Shown here: positions 1 through 7,951 of the stretch, one piece after another
Layout of the letters: each line of letters starts with the position of its first letter
Numbering within the stretch: the first letter of the stretch is position 1
Origin: Cytobacillus stercorigallinarum
Lineage (GTDB): Bacteria; Bacillota; Bacilli; Bacillales; Cytobacillaceae
Reading direction: 5' to 3'
DNA: 64,000 bases
Assembly: GCF_014836495.1 (NCBI RefSeq)
Contig: NZ_JACSQT010000001.1
Span: 310,001-374,000, forward strand
Notes under the pieces: model-generated
Told to the model about the DNA's origin: nothing
The model's input: the letters and a program-made list of their open reading frames with translations, nothing else
Databases searched by the model: none
Program-made: the position numbers and the translations under genes

Positions 1-959
1 GGCTAGTGATTAGGACCGCTGCGAAAGATGTTGATATGGCTGTACTGGAAAAAGAATTAACACAATTGCGGGCAAAATATCAGCAGCTCTATTCCGCCTC
101 TCTCTTGATAAAACGACCCGGTGTGGTTCAAACCGAAGATCAATTTCTACATAAATTACGTCAAGTCATACAGAAAATGAAGAGTGGGGAAGTAATTGTG
201 GATGATGCTACTGTCAAAAAGGAGTTACAGCCTAAAGACAATGTCACATTTCACCTTCATACGGAGCAAGAAGCTATCTTTTCTGCCTATGGTCTTGAAC
301 GTGAAATCGAAAAAGCGTTAAAAAGAATGGTATGGTTAGATAATGGTGCATATTTGATTTTTGATGAAACAGAAGCGTTAGCCATTATTGATGTGAATAC
401 TGGGAAATTTTCTGGAAAACAGCAATTGCAAGATACGGTCTTACAAACAAATGAATTAGCGGCAAAGGAAGTAGCGAGACAAATACGTATTAGGGACCTA
501 GCAGGAATGATCCTTATAGATTTTATTAGTATGGAAAAAGAGCAGGATAGAATCCATATTTTATCTGTTATGAAAGAGGCGCTAGCCGCCGATGAAAGAC
601 AAATAAAAGTAATCGGATTTACACCTCTTGGTATTTTACAATTGACGAGAAAGAAAACGAAGGTGTCACTTTCGGAAGCATTACAAGACAATTGTACAGT
701 TTGTCATGGGACAGGTAAGGTATTGCGCGCAGAAACAGTTGCCTTTCGCTTAGAGAGAGAATTGTGGTCGTATCGGACCCGTGATGAGGAAGCGGTTCTT
801 GTTCAGGTGACAAGGGATGTCGCTGCGATATACACTAAAGAGGAACTGCAACAATTAGAAGATAGTTGTGCGAAACACATTGTTTTCGAATTCATTGATC
901 GTCCAAAGCCAAGCTATCAAATAAAAAGATTTGGTTCTGTGAAAGAAATGCAAGTGTAA
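1..959 (+). CDS. rng: Ribonuclease E/G family endoribonuclease, 5' end missing
   Basis: C-terminal two thirds of an RNase E/G-type single-strand endoribonuclease acting in RNA processing and decay. The frame is open through the left window edge, and the visible 317 or so residues are short of the usual roughly 480-520, so the S1 domain and true start lie upstream. The catalytic core is present: IIDVNTGKFSG and LIDFISM carry the metal-binding aspartates, and CTVCHGTGK is the CxxC Zn-link. B. subtilis lacks this gene, but several halophilic or alkaliphilic Bacillaceae have it just before rplU. The GTG at position 6 only happens to be in frame. Confidence 0.92.
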   Translation, partial: LVIRTAAKDVDMAVLEKELTQLRAKYQQLYSASLLIKRPGVVQTEDQFLHKLRQVIQKMKSGEVIVDDATVKKELQPKDNVTFHLHTEQEAIFSAYGLEREIEKALKRMVWLDNGAYLIFDETEALAIIDVNTGKFSGKQQLQDTVLQTNELAAKEVARQIRIRDLAGMILIDFISMEKEQDRIHILSVMKEALAADERQIKVIGFTPLGILQLTRKKTKVSLSEALQDNCTVCHGTGKVLRAETVAFRLERELWSYRTRDEEAVLVQVTRDVAAIYTKEELQQLEDSCAKHIVFEFIDRPKPSYQIKRFGSVKEMQV

Positions 960-984
960 TCGTATTGACAGTACAGCATGTGTA

Positions 985-1100
985 TGATAACATTTTGATG
1001 TTATGTTTGTAGCGCCCATGCTACAACCGCGCAGAAAAGGTTATTAAGATTCTGCTTTGCAGGACACCTGGGATGGCGAGTCTTAGTCTTAAGAGGAGGT
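985..1100 (+). ncRNA. L21 leader RNA (ribosomal-protein leader of rplU operon)
   Basis: The 147-base gap before rplU is structured. A stem TTGTAGC/GCTACAA (about 1004-1025) is followed by GCAGAA/TTCTGC (about 1031-1054), then TCTTA/TAAGA next to the Shine-Dalgarno. Position before rplU-prp-rpmA and this layout match the known Firmicute L21 leader, thought to give feedback control by the ribosomal protein. CACCT at 1065-1069 can pair with AGGTG at 1097-1101 in the ribosome binding site, which would allow translational control (inference). Boundaries are approximate. Confidence 0.8.
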
Positions 1101-1106
1101 GCAGTT

Positions 1107-1415
1107 ATGTACGCAATTATTGAAACTGGTGGTAAGCAAATCCGTGTAGAAGAAGGTCAAACAATCTACATCGAAAAGCTTAACGCAGAAGCAGGCGAAA
1201 CAGTTACTTTTGAAAAGGTTCTTTTCGTAGGTGGAGACAGTGTGAAAGTTGGAAGCCCAGTTGTTGATGGAGCTTCAGTTACGGCTAAAGTTGAAAAACA
1301 AGGTCGTGCGAAGAAAATCACTGTATTCAAATACAAAGCAAAGAAAAACTATCATAAGAAACAAGGTCACCGTCAACCGTACACTAAAGTTGTGATTGAT
1401 AAAATCAACGCATAA
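1107..1415 (+). CDS. rplU: 50S ribosomal protein L21
   Basis: Large-subunit ribosomal protein L21 (bL21), which binds 23S rRNA near L20. The 102-residue length is standard. It has the typical start [16 protein letters not shown] and a lysine-rich tail with [16 protein letters not shown] strong AGGAGGTG lies 6 bases before the ATG. It is first in rplU-prp-rpmA and follows the L21 leader RNA. Confidence 0.99.
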   Translation: MYAIIETGGKQIRVEEGQTIYIEKLNAEAGETVTFEKVLFVGGDSVKVGSPVVDGASVTAKVEKQGRAKKITVFKYKAKKNYHKKQGHRQPYTKVVIDKINA

Positions 1416-1427
1416 GGTTGATGATTG

Positions 1428-1757
1428 ATGATTGATGTAAGTATTCATCGTAATCGTTCTGGACTCATACAATCATTTGAAATAAGTGGTCATGCCCTGT
1501 TTGCTAATAATGGAGAGGACATTGTCTGTGCAGGTGTATCAGCTGTTTCAGTTGGATGCGTTAATAGCATCCATCAGTTAGCGGGAGTTACCCCGCAGAT
1601 TCAAATGGAATCTGGACTATTATCCTGTATTCTTCCGAGCGATCTTGCTCAAGATATAGAAAAGAAAGTCCAATTATTGCTTGAGGGAATGGTTGTCTCA
1701 TTGCAAACGATCGTTGAGAACTATCCGGAAAATATAAAAATAACCTTCAAACAGTAG
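1428..1757 (+). CDS. prp: Ribosomal-processing cysteine protease Prp (YsxB)
   Basis: Cysteine protease that removes the N-terminal extension of ribosomal protein L27 in Firmicutes. With the ATG at 1428 the protein has 109 residues, and the catalytic pair falls at His22 (SGHALFA) and Cys34 (DIVCAGVSA), the same numbering as the studied staphylococcal Prp. It lies between rplU and rpmA, 12 bases after rplU. The preceding TTG (1425) is also in frame, but the ATG matches family numbering. The next gene encodes an L27 with a cleavable extension, its expected substrate. Confidence 0.96.
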   Translation: MIDVSIHRNRSGLIQSFEISGHALFANNGEDIVCAGVSAVSVGCVNSIHQLAGVTPQIQMESGLLSCILPSDLAQDIEKKVQLLLEGMVVSLQTIVENYPENIKITFKQ

Positions 1758-1769
1758 GAGGTGGATTTC

Positions 1770-2063
1770 ATGCTATTAAAATTAGATCTTCAGTTGTTCG
1801 CATCTAAAAAAGGAGTAGGTTCTACAAAGAACGGACGTGACTCAATCTCTAAGCGCTTAGGTGCTAAGCGTGCAGATGGTCAATTCGTTACTGGTGGTTC
1901 TATTCTTTACCGTCAACGCGGTACGAAAATTTACCCAGGTGTAAACGTGGGTAAAGGTGGAGACGATACTCTTTACGCGAAAGTGGACGGAGTTGTAAAA
2001 TTTGAGCGTCTTGGACGTGACCGTAAGCAAGTTAGCGTATACCCTGCAGCTCAAGAAGCATAA
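1770..2063 (+). CDS. rpmA: 50S ribosomal protein L27, with cleavable N-terminal extension
   Basis: Ribosomal protein L27 (bL27), whose N-terminal tail reaches towards the peptidyl-transferase centre. The 97-residue precursor begins [18 protein letters not shown]. The LQLF/ASKKG junction is the known Firmicute site where Prp cuts before assembly. AGGAGGTG at 1756-1763 sets the ATG at 1770 rather than the in-frame GTG at 1761. Last gene of the operon, followed by a strong hairpin. Confidence 0.98.
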   Translation: MLLKLDLQLFASKKGVGSTKNGRDSISKRLGAKRADGQFVTGGSILYRQRGTKIYPGVNVGKGGDDTLYAKVDGVVKFERLGRDRKQVSVYPAAQEA

Positions 2064-2072
2064 GATTGAGTG

Positions 2073-2104
2073 GAGAACTCTAACCATTAATGGTTAGAGT
2101 TCTC
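2073..2104 (+). terminator. Hairpin terminator after rpmA
   Basis: A perfect 32-base inverted repeat with arms starting GAGAACTC and ending GAGTTCTC begins 9 bases after the rpmA stop. It is followed by only a weak T-rich tail, so termination is likely but may be incomplete. Confidence 0.7.
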
Positions 2105-2265
2105 TTCATGTCATTCATCCCACATATATCTCCTCAAACTGTCCTCTTTTGATAAAAGTCCGCATCTTTTTATGCAATTCTATTGAGGGAACCTTAAATA
2201 TAGGGGCAGATTTAAAAATTCTTACCTTTCTTTTTGCTAGGGTACATACGTCTATGGGTTTTTTT

Positions 2266-2274
2266 TGTTATACT
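2266..2274 (+). promoter_or_regulatory. Possible extended -10 promoter for spo0B
   Basis: TGTTATACT fits an extended -10 (TG-N-TATACT), 55 bases before the spo0B start and after the rpmA terminator. No convincing -35 is visible 17 bases upstream, so the call is tentative. Confidence 0.35.
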
Positions 2275-2328
2275 AACACCATATCAATGTAATGGCAGGG
2301 ACCATAAAAGAAGATGTAGGAGTCAATT

Positions 2329-2871
2329 ATGGAAAAAGATTGGGATATTGTTGAAGTGCTACGTCATGCAAGGCATGATTGGTTAAATAAAATACAACTA
2401 ATTAAAGGCAATTTAAGCTTAAATAAGGTGGAACGGGCAAAAGAAATTATTGATGAAATTGTTGTGGAGGCGCAACAAGAGGCAAAGTTATCAAACCTAC
2501 AAATGCCTCAATTTGCTTCACTTTTATTTACGTACAATTGGCAAAATCCAAAATTTCAATTAGAGTATGACGTTTATGAAGTATTCAAATGTGATCAACT
2601 GGATGATAAAAGTTTAACTGATTGGACAAGGTCTTTTTTCTCTTGCTTAAATGATGCTGTACAGCCATTTGCTGATAATCATTTATCTATATCAATTAAT
2701 CCAGAAAAGCAGGGTGTCCGTTTCTTTTTTGATTTTAGTGGAACAATTATTTATATGCAGCAGATTCGCTTATTTTTACTAGAGCAATCAACAAGTATGG
2801 GGCTTACAGTGCGGCGCTTAATAGAAGATGAAATATCATTTGATTTCTTTGTTCTTTTTGAAGAGAAGTAA
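2329..2871 (+). CDS. spo0B: Sporulation initiation phosphotransferase Spo0B
   Basis: Phosphorelay protein that accepts phosphate from Spo0F~P and passes it to Spo0A, committing the cell to sporulation. The N-terminal helix carries LRHARHDWLNKIQLIKGNLS, with the phospho-accepting His at residue 16. The rest (180 residues in all) resembles a degenerate histidine-kinase ATPase fold, as in the family. It sits between rpmA and obg, the classic Bacillus spo0B-obg position. Its presence is strong evidence of a spore former. Confidence 0.95.
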   Translation: MEKDWDIVEVLRHARHDWLNKIQLIKGNLSLNKVERAKEIIDEIVVEAQQEAKLSNLQMPQFASLLFTYNWQNPKFQLEYDVYEVFKCDQLDDKSLTDWTRSFFSCLNDAVQPFADNHLSISINPEKQGVRFFFDFSGTIIYMQQIRLFLLEQSTSMGLTVRRLIEDEISFDFFVLFEEK

Positions 2872-2981
2872 AGTGGATTTATTTAATAGTAAAAAGCTAG
2901 TCAGTAAAAGATAATATAAACAGCGAGAGTCAAGGGTGTTCATATTCATGTGCATCTTTTGAATAGGAGGAAGTAGATCTT

Positions 2982-4271
2982 ATGTTTGTCGATCAGGTCA
3001 AGGTGTATGTAAAAGGTGGCGACGGTGGGAACGGAATGGTAGCCTTTCGTCGTGAAAAATATGTTCCTAAAGGCGGTCCTGCTGGAGGAGACGGTGGTAA
3101 AGGCGCGAATGTTGTCTTTATTGTTGAAGAAGGCTTAAGAACACTAATGGATTTTAGATATAAAAAACATTTCAAAGCAGAACGTGGCGAGCACGGAATG
3201 TCTAAAAATCAACATGGTAGAAACTCGAAGGACATGATTATAAAAGTACCGCCGGGAACTGTGGTTACTGATGCTGATACTGGTGAAGTAATTGCGGATT
3301 TAACGGAGCATGGCCAACAGGCAATCATTGCAAAAGGTGGCCGTGGAGGACGTGGCAATTCCCGTTTCGCAACTCCTGCCAACCCTGCACCGGAATTATC
3401 AGAACATGGAGAGCCAGGTCAAGAGAGAGAAGTTATGCTTGAATTGAAATTGCTTGCAGATGTGGGGCTAGTTGGATTCCCGAGTGTTGGTAAGTCGACT
3501 TTACTTTCTGTCGTTTCTGCAGCTAGGCCGAAAATTGGAGCGTATCATTTTACGACAATCGTTCCTAATCTGGGTATGGTAGAAACAGAAGATAATCGTA
3601 GTTTTGTCATGGCTGATTTACCTGGGTTAATTGAAGGTGCTCATTCAGGAGTGGGTCTTGGCCATCAATTTTTAAGACATATTGAGCGTACACGCGTAAT
3701 TGTACATGTGATTGATATGTCAGGAATGGAAGGCAGAGACCCGTACGAAGATTATGTGACAATCAATAATGAATTACAGGAATATAATTTGCGTCTAACA
3801 GAACGCCCACAAATTATTGTAGCGAACAAGATGGACATGCCTGATGCAGAAGAAAACTTAGCGGCATTCAAGGAGCAGCTTGAAGAAGAGTATCCAATTT
3901 TTCCGATTTCTGCTGTTACAAGGTCTGGTTTACGTGAGCTACTATTTGCGATTGCAGATAAAGTAGAAGAAACACCAGAATTCCCACTTGAGCATGAAGA
4001 AGAGGATACAGGTGTTCACCGTGTACTTTATAAACATGAAGCAGATCAAGTTGAATTTACGATTACAAGGGATTCAGCTGGTGACTTTATCGTGTCTGGT
4101 GATGCAGTTGAGAAATTGTTTAAGATGACTGATTTTAGTAGAGACGAATCGGTTAGACGTTTCGCCCGTCAGTTAAGAGGAATGGGTGTAGATGAAGCAT
4201 TACGCGAAAAAGGTGCAAAAGACGGAGATATCGTCAAGTTATTAGATTATGAATTTGAATTTATTGACTAA
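2982..4271 (+). CDS. obg: GTPase Obg (CgtA)
   Basis: Essential ribosome-associated GTPase involved in 50S assembly, stress response and, in Bacillus, sporulation. Three parts are visible in 429 residues: the glycine-rich Obg fold (1-158, e.g. [25 protein letters not shown]), the G domain with P-loop GFPSVGKST (about 165), DLPG (about 212) and NKMD (about 282), and a C-terminal OCT domain (about 350-429). AGGAGG precedes the ATG. A 110-base gap separates it from spo0B. Confidence 0.98.
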   Translation: MFVDQVKVYVKGGDGGNGMVAFRREKYVPKGGPAGGDGGKGANVVFIVEEGLRTLMDFRYKKHFKAERGEHGMSKNQHGRNSKDMIIKVPPGTVVTDADTGEVIADLTEHGQQAIIAKGGRGGRGNSRFATPANPAPELSEHGEPGQEREVMLELKLLADVGLVGFPSVGKSTLLSVVSAARPKIGAYHFTTIVPNLGMVETEDNRSFVMADLPGLIEGAHSGVGLGHQFLRHIERTRVIVHVIDMSGMEGRDPYEDYVTINNELQEYNLRLTERPQIIVANKMDMPDAEENLAAFKEQLEEEYPIFPISAVTRSGLRELLFAIADKVEETPEFPLEHEEEDTGVHRVLYKHEADQVEFTITRDSAGDFIVSGDAVEKLFKMTDFSRDESVRRFARQLRGMGVDEALREKGAKDGDIVKLLDYEFEFID

Positions 4272-4296
4272 CCTTAAAATATCAATGAGGTGAAAG

Positions 4297-4752
4297 ATGA
4301 AACAGGATAAATTAGATAAAAAATTCTTCCTTGTCCGAGAAGATGTATTGCCTGAGGCTATGAAAAAGACTTTGGATGCAAAAGAAATGATTGAAAGAGG
4401 AAAAGCAGAGTCTGTCTGGGACGCTGTCCATAAAGTAGATTTGAGTCGTAGCGCATTTTATAAATATCGCGATACTGTTTTTCCTTTTCATACAATCGTG
4501 AAAGAAAGAATTATTACATTGTTTTTCCATTTGGAGGATCGCTCGGGCACATTGTCACAGTTATTAAGTATTGTGGCTGGATCAGGTTGTAATGTATTAA
4601 CCATCCACCAAACCATACCGATTTTAGGTCGGGCCAATGTCACCCTATCACTAAATGTTGCTGATATGGCAGTAGGAATCGATCATTTATTATCCGATTT
4701 AAGGAAACTAGAATTCGTAGATAAAGTAGAAGTATTAAGTTCAGGCGCATGA
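4297..4752 (+). CDS. pheB: ACT-domain protein PheB
   Basis: A 151-residue protein with a C-terminal ACT domain (about 72-145, around [20 protein letters not shown]). It matches Bacillus PheB (YsxB-obg-pheB-pheA neighbourhood), often annotated as linked to phenylalanine synthesis or as a chorismate-mutase-like regulator; enzymatic activity is not established. The N-terminal 60 residues are charged and helical. GAGGTGA gives a good ribosome binding site. It follows obg by 25 bases, so the two are probably co-transcribed. Confidence 0.9.
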   Translation: MKQDKLDKKFFLVREDVLPEAMKKTLDAKEMIERGKAESVWDAVHKVDLSRSAFYKYRDTVFPFHTIVKERIITLFFHLEDRSGTLSQLLSIVAGSGCNVLTIHQTIPILGRANVTLSLNVADMAVGIDHLLSDLRKLEFVDKVEVLSSGA

Positions 4753-4776
4753 GTTAAAACTCATGCGTCTTATTCT
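4744..4776 (+). terminator. Hairpin terminator overlapping the pheB stop
   Basis: Arms GCATGAGTT and AACTCATGC (about 4747-4766), extended by flanking pairs, followed by a T-rich stretch. The pheB TGA lies inside the left arm. Confidence 0.7.
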
Positions 4777-5060
4777 TTCTAAAAAAAGGATTACTACCTA
4801 AATGAATAACGAACAGCTTAGTAAGATGAAAATAGGTGAAGTGACAAACATACATGTATGAACCTTAGGTAAGTCAAAGCGTAGGTGCTCAATCATCGAC
4901 ATGCCAAATAAACGATCTCGATTATAAAAGGGAAGATATCTTATAAAAAGATAAAAAACCTCTTTTACATCCATAAGCTAAAGTGTTAAAGTATAGTATA
5001 ATGAGTATTTTCATAATTCAAATTTGTTGTGGCTACATAGAATGAAGCTACTGATGGAAG
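4777..5060 (+). other. Intergenic region before pheA
   Basis: About 285 bases without a gene. A TATAAT at 4997-5002 could be the pheA -10 box, but the bases 17 upstream (TAAGCT) are a poor -35. Apart from short AT-rich repeats I see no further structure. Confidence 0.4.
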
Positions 5061-5069
5061 GTGTACACA

Positions 5070-5939
5070 ATGAAAAAAATAGGCTTCTTAGGACCAGTTG
5101 CTACTTTTACTGATATAGCCGTTCGCGGGTTATTTCCAGAAGATAAAGCAATTCCACAAGCGACCATTCCTGCTTGTTTAGACTCTTTAGCGAATGATGA
5201 AATTGATTTAGCAGTTGTACCAATTGAAAATGCTTTAGAAGGATCAGTTAATATTACTTTAGATTATTTAGTTCATGAGGCACTTTACCCAATTGTGGGT
5301 GAAATGACAATCCCTATTAGACAACATTTACTCATTCACCCTAGTCAAAAACTAGAAGATATTCAAACAGTATATAGCCATTCTCATGCGATTGCACAAT
5401 GCCATCGTTTCCTACATTCGACTTTAAAAGATGTGGAACTTGTTAATATGACATCAACGGCTGCAGCTGCAAAATATGTAAGTGAACATCCTGATGAAAA
5501 GGTTGCTGCTATAGCCAATGCGTTAGCAGCAGAAGAATATCATTTAACCATTGCTCACCAAGATATTCATGATTTTTCACATAATCATACACGGTTTATT
5601 GTAGTGGCAAAGCAAGATTGTCACCTGAAGACAGCGCAAAAGTCAAAAGGATATAAGACAACTGTTATGGTCTCGTTACCTGATGATCGTGCTGGAGCAC
5701 TTCACCAAGTGCTATCTGCCTTTTCATGGAGAAATTTAAATTTATCAAAAATCGAGTCAAGGCCAATGAAAACAGGATTAGGGAATTATTTCTTTATTAT
5801 TGATATCGACCAGAAAATAGATGATGTCCTTATTCCGGGCGTCAAGGCGGAATTAGAGGCATTAGGCTGCAAAGTGCATATTTTAGGCAGTTATCCTTCC
5901 TATCAACTCGGGAAAATAGAAGAATTGACTCATAAATGA
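5070..5939 (+). CDS. pheA: Prephenate dehydratase
   Basis: Converts prephenate to phenylpyruvate in phenylalanine synthesis. The 289-residue protein has the periplasmic-binding-like dehydratase domain (1 to about 180), starting MKKIGFLGPVATFTD and including the catalytic HTRF (Thr near 173), then an ACT domain with the Phe-binding ESRP motif near residue 229. The ATG at 5070 is chosen over an in-frame GTG at 5061, because the latter lies within the GGAAGGTG ribosome binding site. It is separated from pheB by a terminator, so it probably has its own promoter. Confidence 0.97.
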   Translation: MKKIGFLGPVATFTDIAVRGLFPEDKAIPQATIPACLDSLANDEIDLAVVPIENALEGSVNITLDYLVHEALYPIVGEMTIPIRQHLLIHPSQKLEDIQTVYSHSHAIAQCHRFLHSTLKDVELVNMTSTAAAAKYVSEHPDEKVAAIANALAAEEYHLTIAHQDIHDFSHNHTRFIVVAKQDCHLKTAQKSKGYKTTVMVSLPDDRAGALHQVLSAFSWRNLNLSKIESRPMKTGLGNYFFIIDIDQKIDDVLIPGVKAELEALGCKVHILGSYPSYQLGKIEELTHK

Positions 5940-5940
5940 G

Positions 5941-5982
5941 AAAAAAGAAAGTAGTGCGGTATGCGCTACTTTCTTTTTTATA
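5941..5982. terminator. Convergent (bidirectional) terminator between pheA and niaR
   Basis: A long stem (AAAGAAAGTAG paired with CTACTTTCTTT around a GCG/GCG tip), with an A run on one side and a T run on the other. It can stop both pheA and the convergent niaR transcript. Confidence 0.85.
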
Positions 5983-6000
5983 AAGTACCATTTCCTAATA

Positions 6001-6546
6001 TTATGAATCTATTTCAATAAGAAATCCTGATTTTTTCAATGCTTCTTCTGCTTCGTCCAGCTTTGCTTCACTGCTGCTCGTAATCGTGTGTAGATGAATG
6101 CCACCTGTTAATTCTGATAAATAACTAGATTGAGTAGAATGTATTTTCTTCATAAACTGTTTCACTTCTTTGCGGTCAGAAACCATAATGGAAGCTGTTA
6201 AATCACCATATACTGGATGTTCGATTGTGACATCTTTTACTGTGACGCCATGATCAACAAGCAAATTTAGCTCTTCTTCTGTTTGTTCAGGTGAATGGTT
6301 ACTAGCTATTGTTCTTGTCGCCACCGGATGTGGTGAGGTATGATTTAACCTTAAATATCCTTGGCTTGTGGCAATAATCGGTTCGTTTCTTGCTTTTAAC
6401 AAGGTAATATCACCGACTATTACTTGTCTGCTTACATGATACTTAGCGGCTAGTTCACTACCTGTAATAGGCTCTTCTCTTTCCTTCAATAATTGTAGTA
6501 GTCTCATCCTTCTGTCTTCTCCAAGCACCTTTTTTTGTCCGCTCAT
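6001..6546 (-). CDS. niaR: NAD biosynthesis repressor NiaR (YrxA)
   Basis: Nicotinate-responsive repressor of NAD synthesis genes in Firmicutes. The N-terminal winged helix (about 12-65, with GSELAAKYHVSRQVIVGDI) is followed by a 3H domain with conserved histidines (EHPVYGDL and GGIHLHTI) that binds metal and nicotinate. It is 181 residues and lies downstream of nifS on the same strand, facing nadB, so the repressor sits in the module it controls. Confidence 0.95.
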   Translation of the reverse strand: MSGQKKVLGEDRRMRLLQLLKEREEPITGSELAAKYHVSRQVIVGDITLLKARNEPIIATSQGYLRLNHTSPHPVATRTIASNHSPEQTEEELNLLVDHGVTVKDVTIEHPVYGDLTASIMVSDRKEVKQFMKKIHSTQSSYLSELTGGIHLHTITSSSEAKLDEAEEALKKSGFLIEIDS

Positions 6547-6610
6547 TCTTAATCCCCTCTACTATAACGATAATCAATAATTTTACCATAAGAAACCAGA
6601 ATAAATAAAG

Positions 6611-7735
6611 TTATCCCATGTTTTCCTTTAGTGTAGCTAGAAATTCGGCAAGTGCGATTAATTGTTCTTTCGAGGTTTCTGTTCCAGTGGATATTCTGAA
6701 AAATTCTTTCGCTTCTTTGCCACTAACCCTGATGGCAGACATGGCCTTGGATGGTATTTGCGCGTTTGCTGCACAAGCACTACCAGTCGCAATGCAATAT
6801 CCTTTTCGGTTCGCTTCTAACATCACATACTGTCCTTCAATTCCAGGTATGCGCATCCCTATAGTAGATGGGATTTGTCTATCTTTCGGTGCCTCATAAA
6901 TAATAGAGTCAAAATGGTCACAATGAGTGATAAAAGCTTGGCGAAGGATTTGTGCATGCGCTCTTGTTTGTTTCCATGTTTTTATGCTTTCATCTGCAGC
7001 TATTGTCATAGCAACGATAGCTGGTAGATTGACTGTACCTGGCCTCAATCCTTTTTCATGTGAAGTATTAGGTAGTAAGCCACTAATAGGATGTCCTGGA
7101 TGAATATAAGCAAAACCTGTTCCTTTTGGTCCGTAAAATTTATGGGCAGATATAGCAAGGCTATCAACGGCCTGGCTTACATAAGTGAGATCGACTTTCG
7201 CAAAGGAATGGACACAATCACAATGAAGCAAGATTTGATGAATTTTACATAATCTACTGATTTCCTCGATTGGTTGTATTGAACCAAGTTCGCTATTGGC
7301 ATGTTGGATAATAGCAAGAATGGTATCTTGCCTAATAGCAGCTGCGAATTGTTTACAATCAATTTGACCGTTATGATCAAATGGTAAATAAGTGACTTCA
7401 TAACCATTGCTTTCTAGAATGGCCAAAAAATTAGAAATGGAAGAATGCTCTGCTAGAGTTGTAATAATATGTCCTTTTGTATTCTTTAATGTTAAAAGCG
7501 ATTGGATACAAATAAGGTTACTTTCTGTCCCTCCACTCGTAAAATAAATGCCATCACTCGGAACATGTAGAAATGAAGCTAGCGTCAAACGGCATTGTTC
7601 CAGTAAATCATGTGCTCGACTCCCTATATCATGAAAACTTGCTGTGTTTCCATAGAATTCAGTGGCAGTTCTTACATATGCATCCGCCGCTTCTTTTGAT
7701 AAGGGGCAAGTGGCGGCATAGTCTAAGTAAATCAT
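6611..7735 (-). CDS. nifS: NifS-type cysteine desulfurase of the NAD operon
   Basis: PLP-dependent desulfurase; in B. subtilis the NifS beside nadB-C-A supplies sulfur for the NadA Fe-S cluster. Features: PLP lysine in SAHKFYGPKG (near 199), active-site cysteine in ATGSACAANA (near 321), and total length 374. The ribosome binding site is weak (GAGG eight bases before the ATG). It is divergent from nadB across 216 bases that hold the shared control region. The window has a second desulfurase (56052-57194), which belongs to a different, tRNA-thiolation context. Confidence 0.93.
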   Translation of the reverse strand: MIYLDYAATCPLSKEAADAYVRTATEFYGNTASFHDIGSRAHDLLEQCRLTLASFLHVPSDGIYFTSGGTESNLICIQSLLTLKNTKGHIITTLAEHSSISNFLAILESNGYEVTYLPFDHNGQIDCKQFAAAIRQDTILAIIQHANSELGSIQPIEEISRLCKIHQILLHCDCVHSFAKVDLTYVSQAVDSLAISAHKFYGPKGTGFAYIHPGHPISGLLPNTSHEKGLRPGTVNLPAIVAMTIAADESIKTWKQTRAHAQILRQAFITHCDHFDSIIYEAPKDRQIPSTIGMRIPGIEGQYVMLEANRKGYCIATGSACAANAQIPSKAMSAIRVSGKEAKEFFRISTGTETSKEQLIALAEFLATLKENMG

Positions 7736-7866
7736 AAATGGCCTCAGTCCTTCGTTTCTGATAGAAGGAGATGGATTATGGCTGATCCATCATCCTCTAT
7801 ATTTATTTCTAGTAAAGGTTTTTACTTAATTATTACAAGAAGGGAAATAAATAATTGATAAAACTC

Positions 7867-7908
7867 TTGTCATCAGTTTAAATCTGTGTAAATATAGGTG
7901 TCAAGACA
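7867..7908 (+). promoter_or_regulatory. nadB promoter region with NiaR-like operator
   Basis: TTGTCA (7867-7872) and TAAATA (7889-7894), 16 bases apart, form a plausible sigma-A promoter. TGTCAAGACA (7899-7908), a near-palindrome resembling known NiaR sites, overlaps the expected transcription start. Its place between divergent nifS and nadB supports repression by NiaR. The exact operator length is uncertain. Confidence 0.55.
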
Positions 7909-7951
7909 TATGTTAATTTAACCTGAATAGTTTACTGTCAGGAGGATCATA

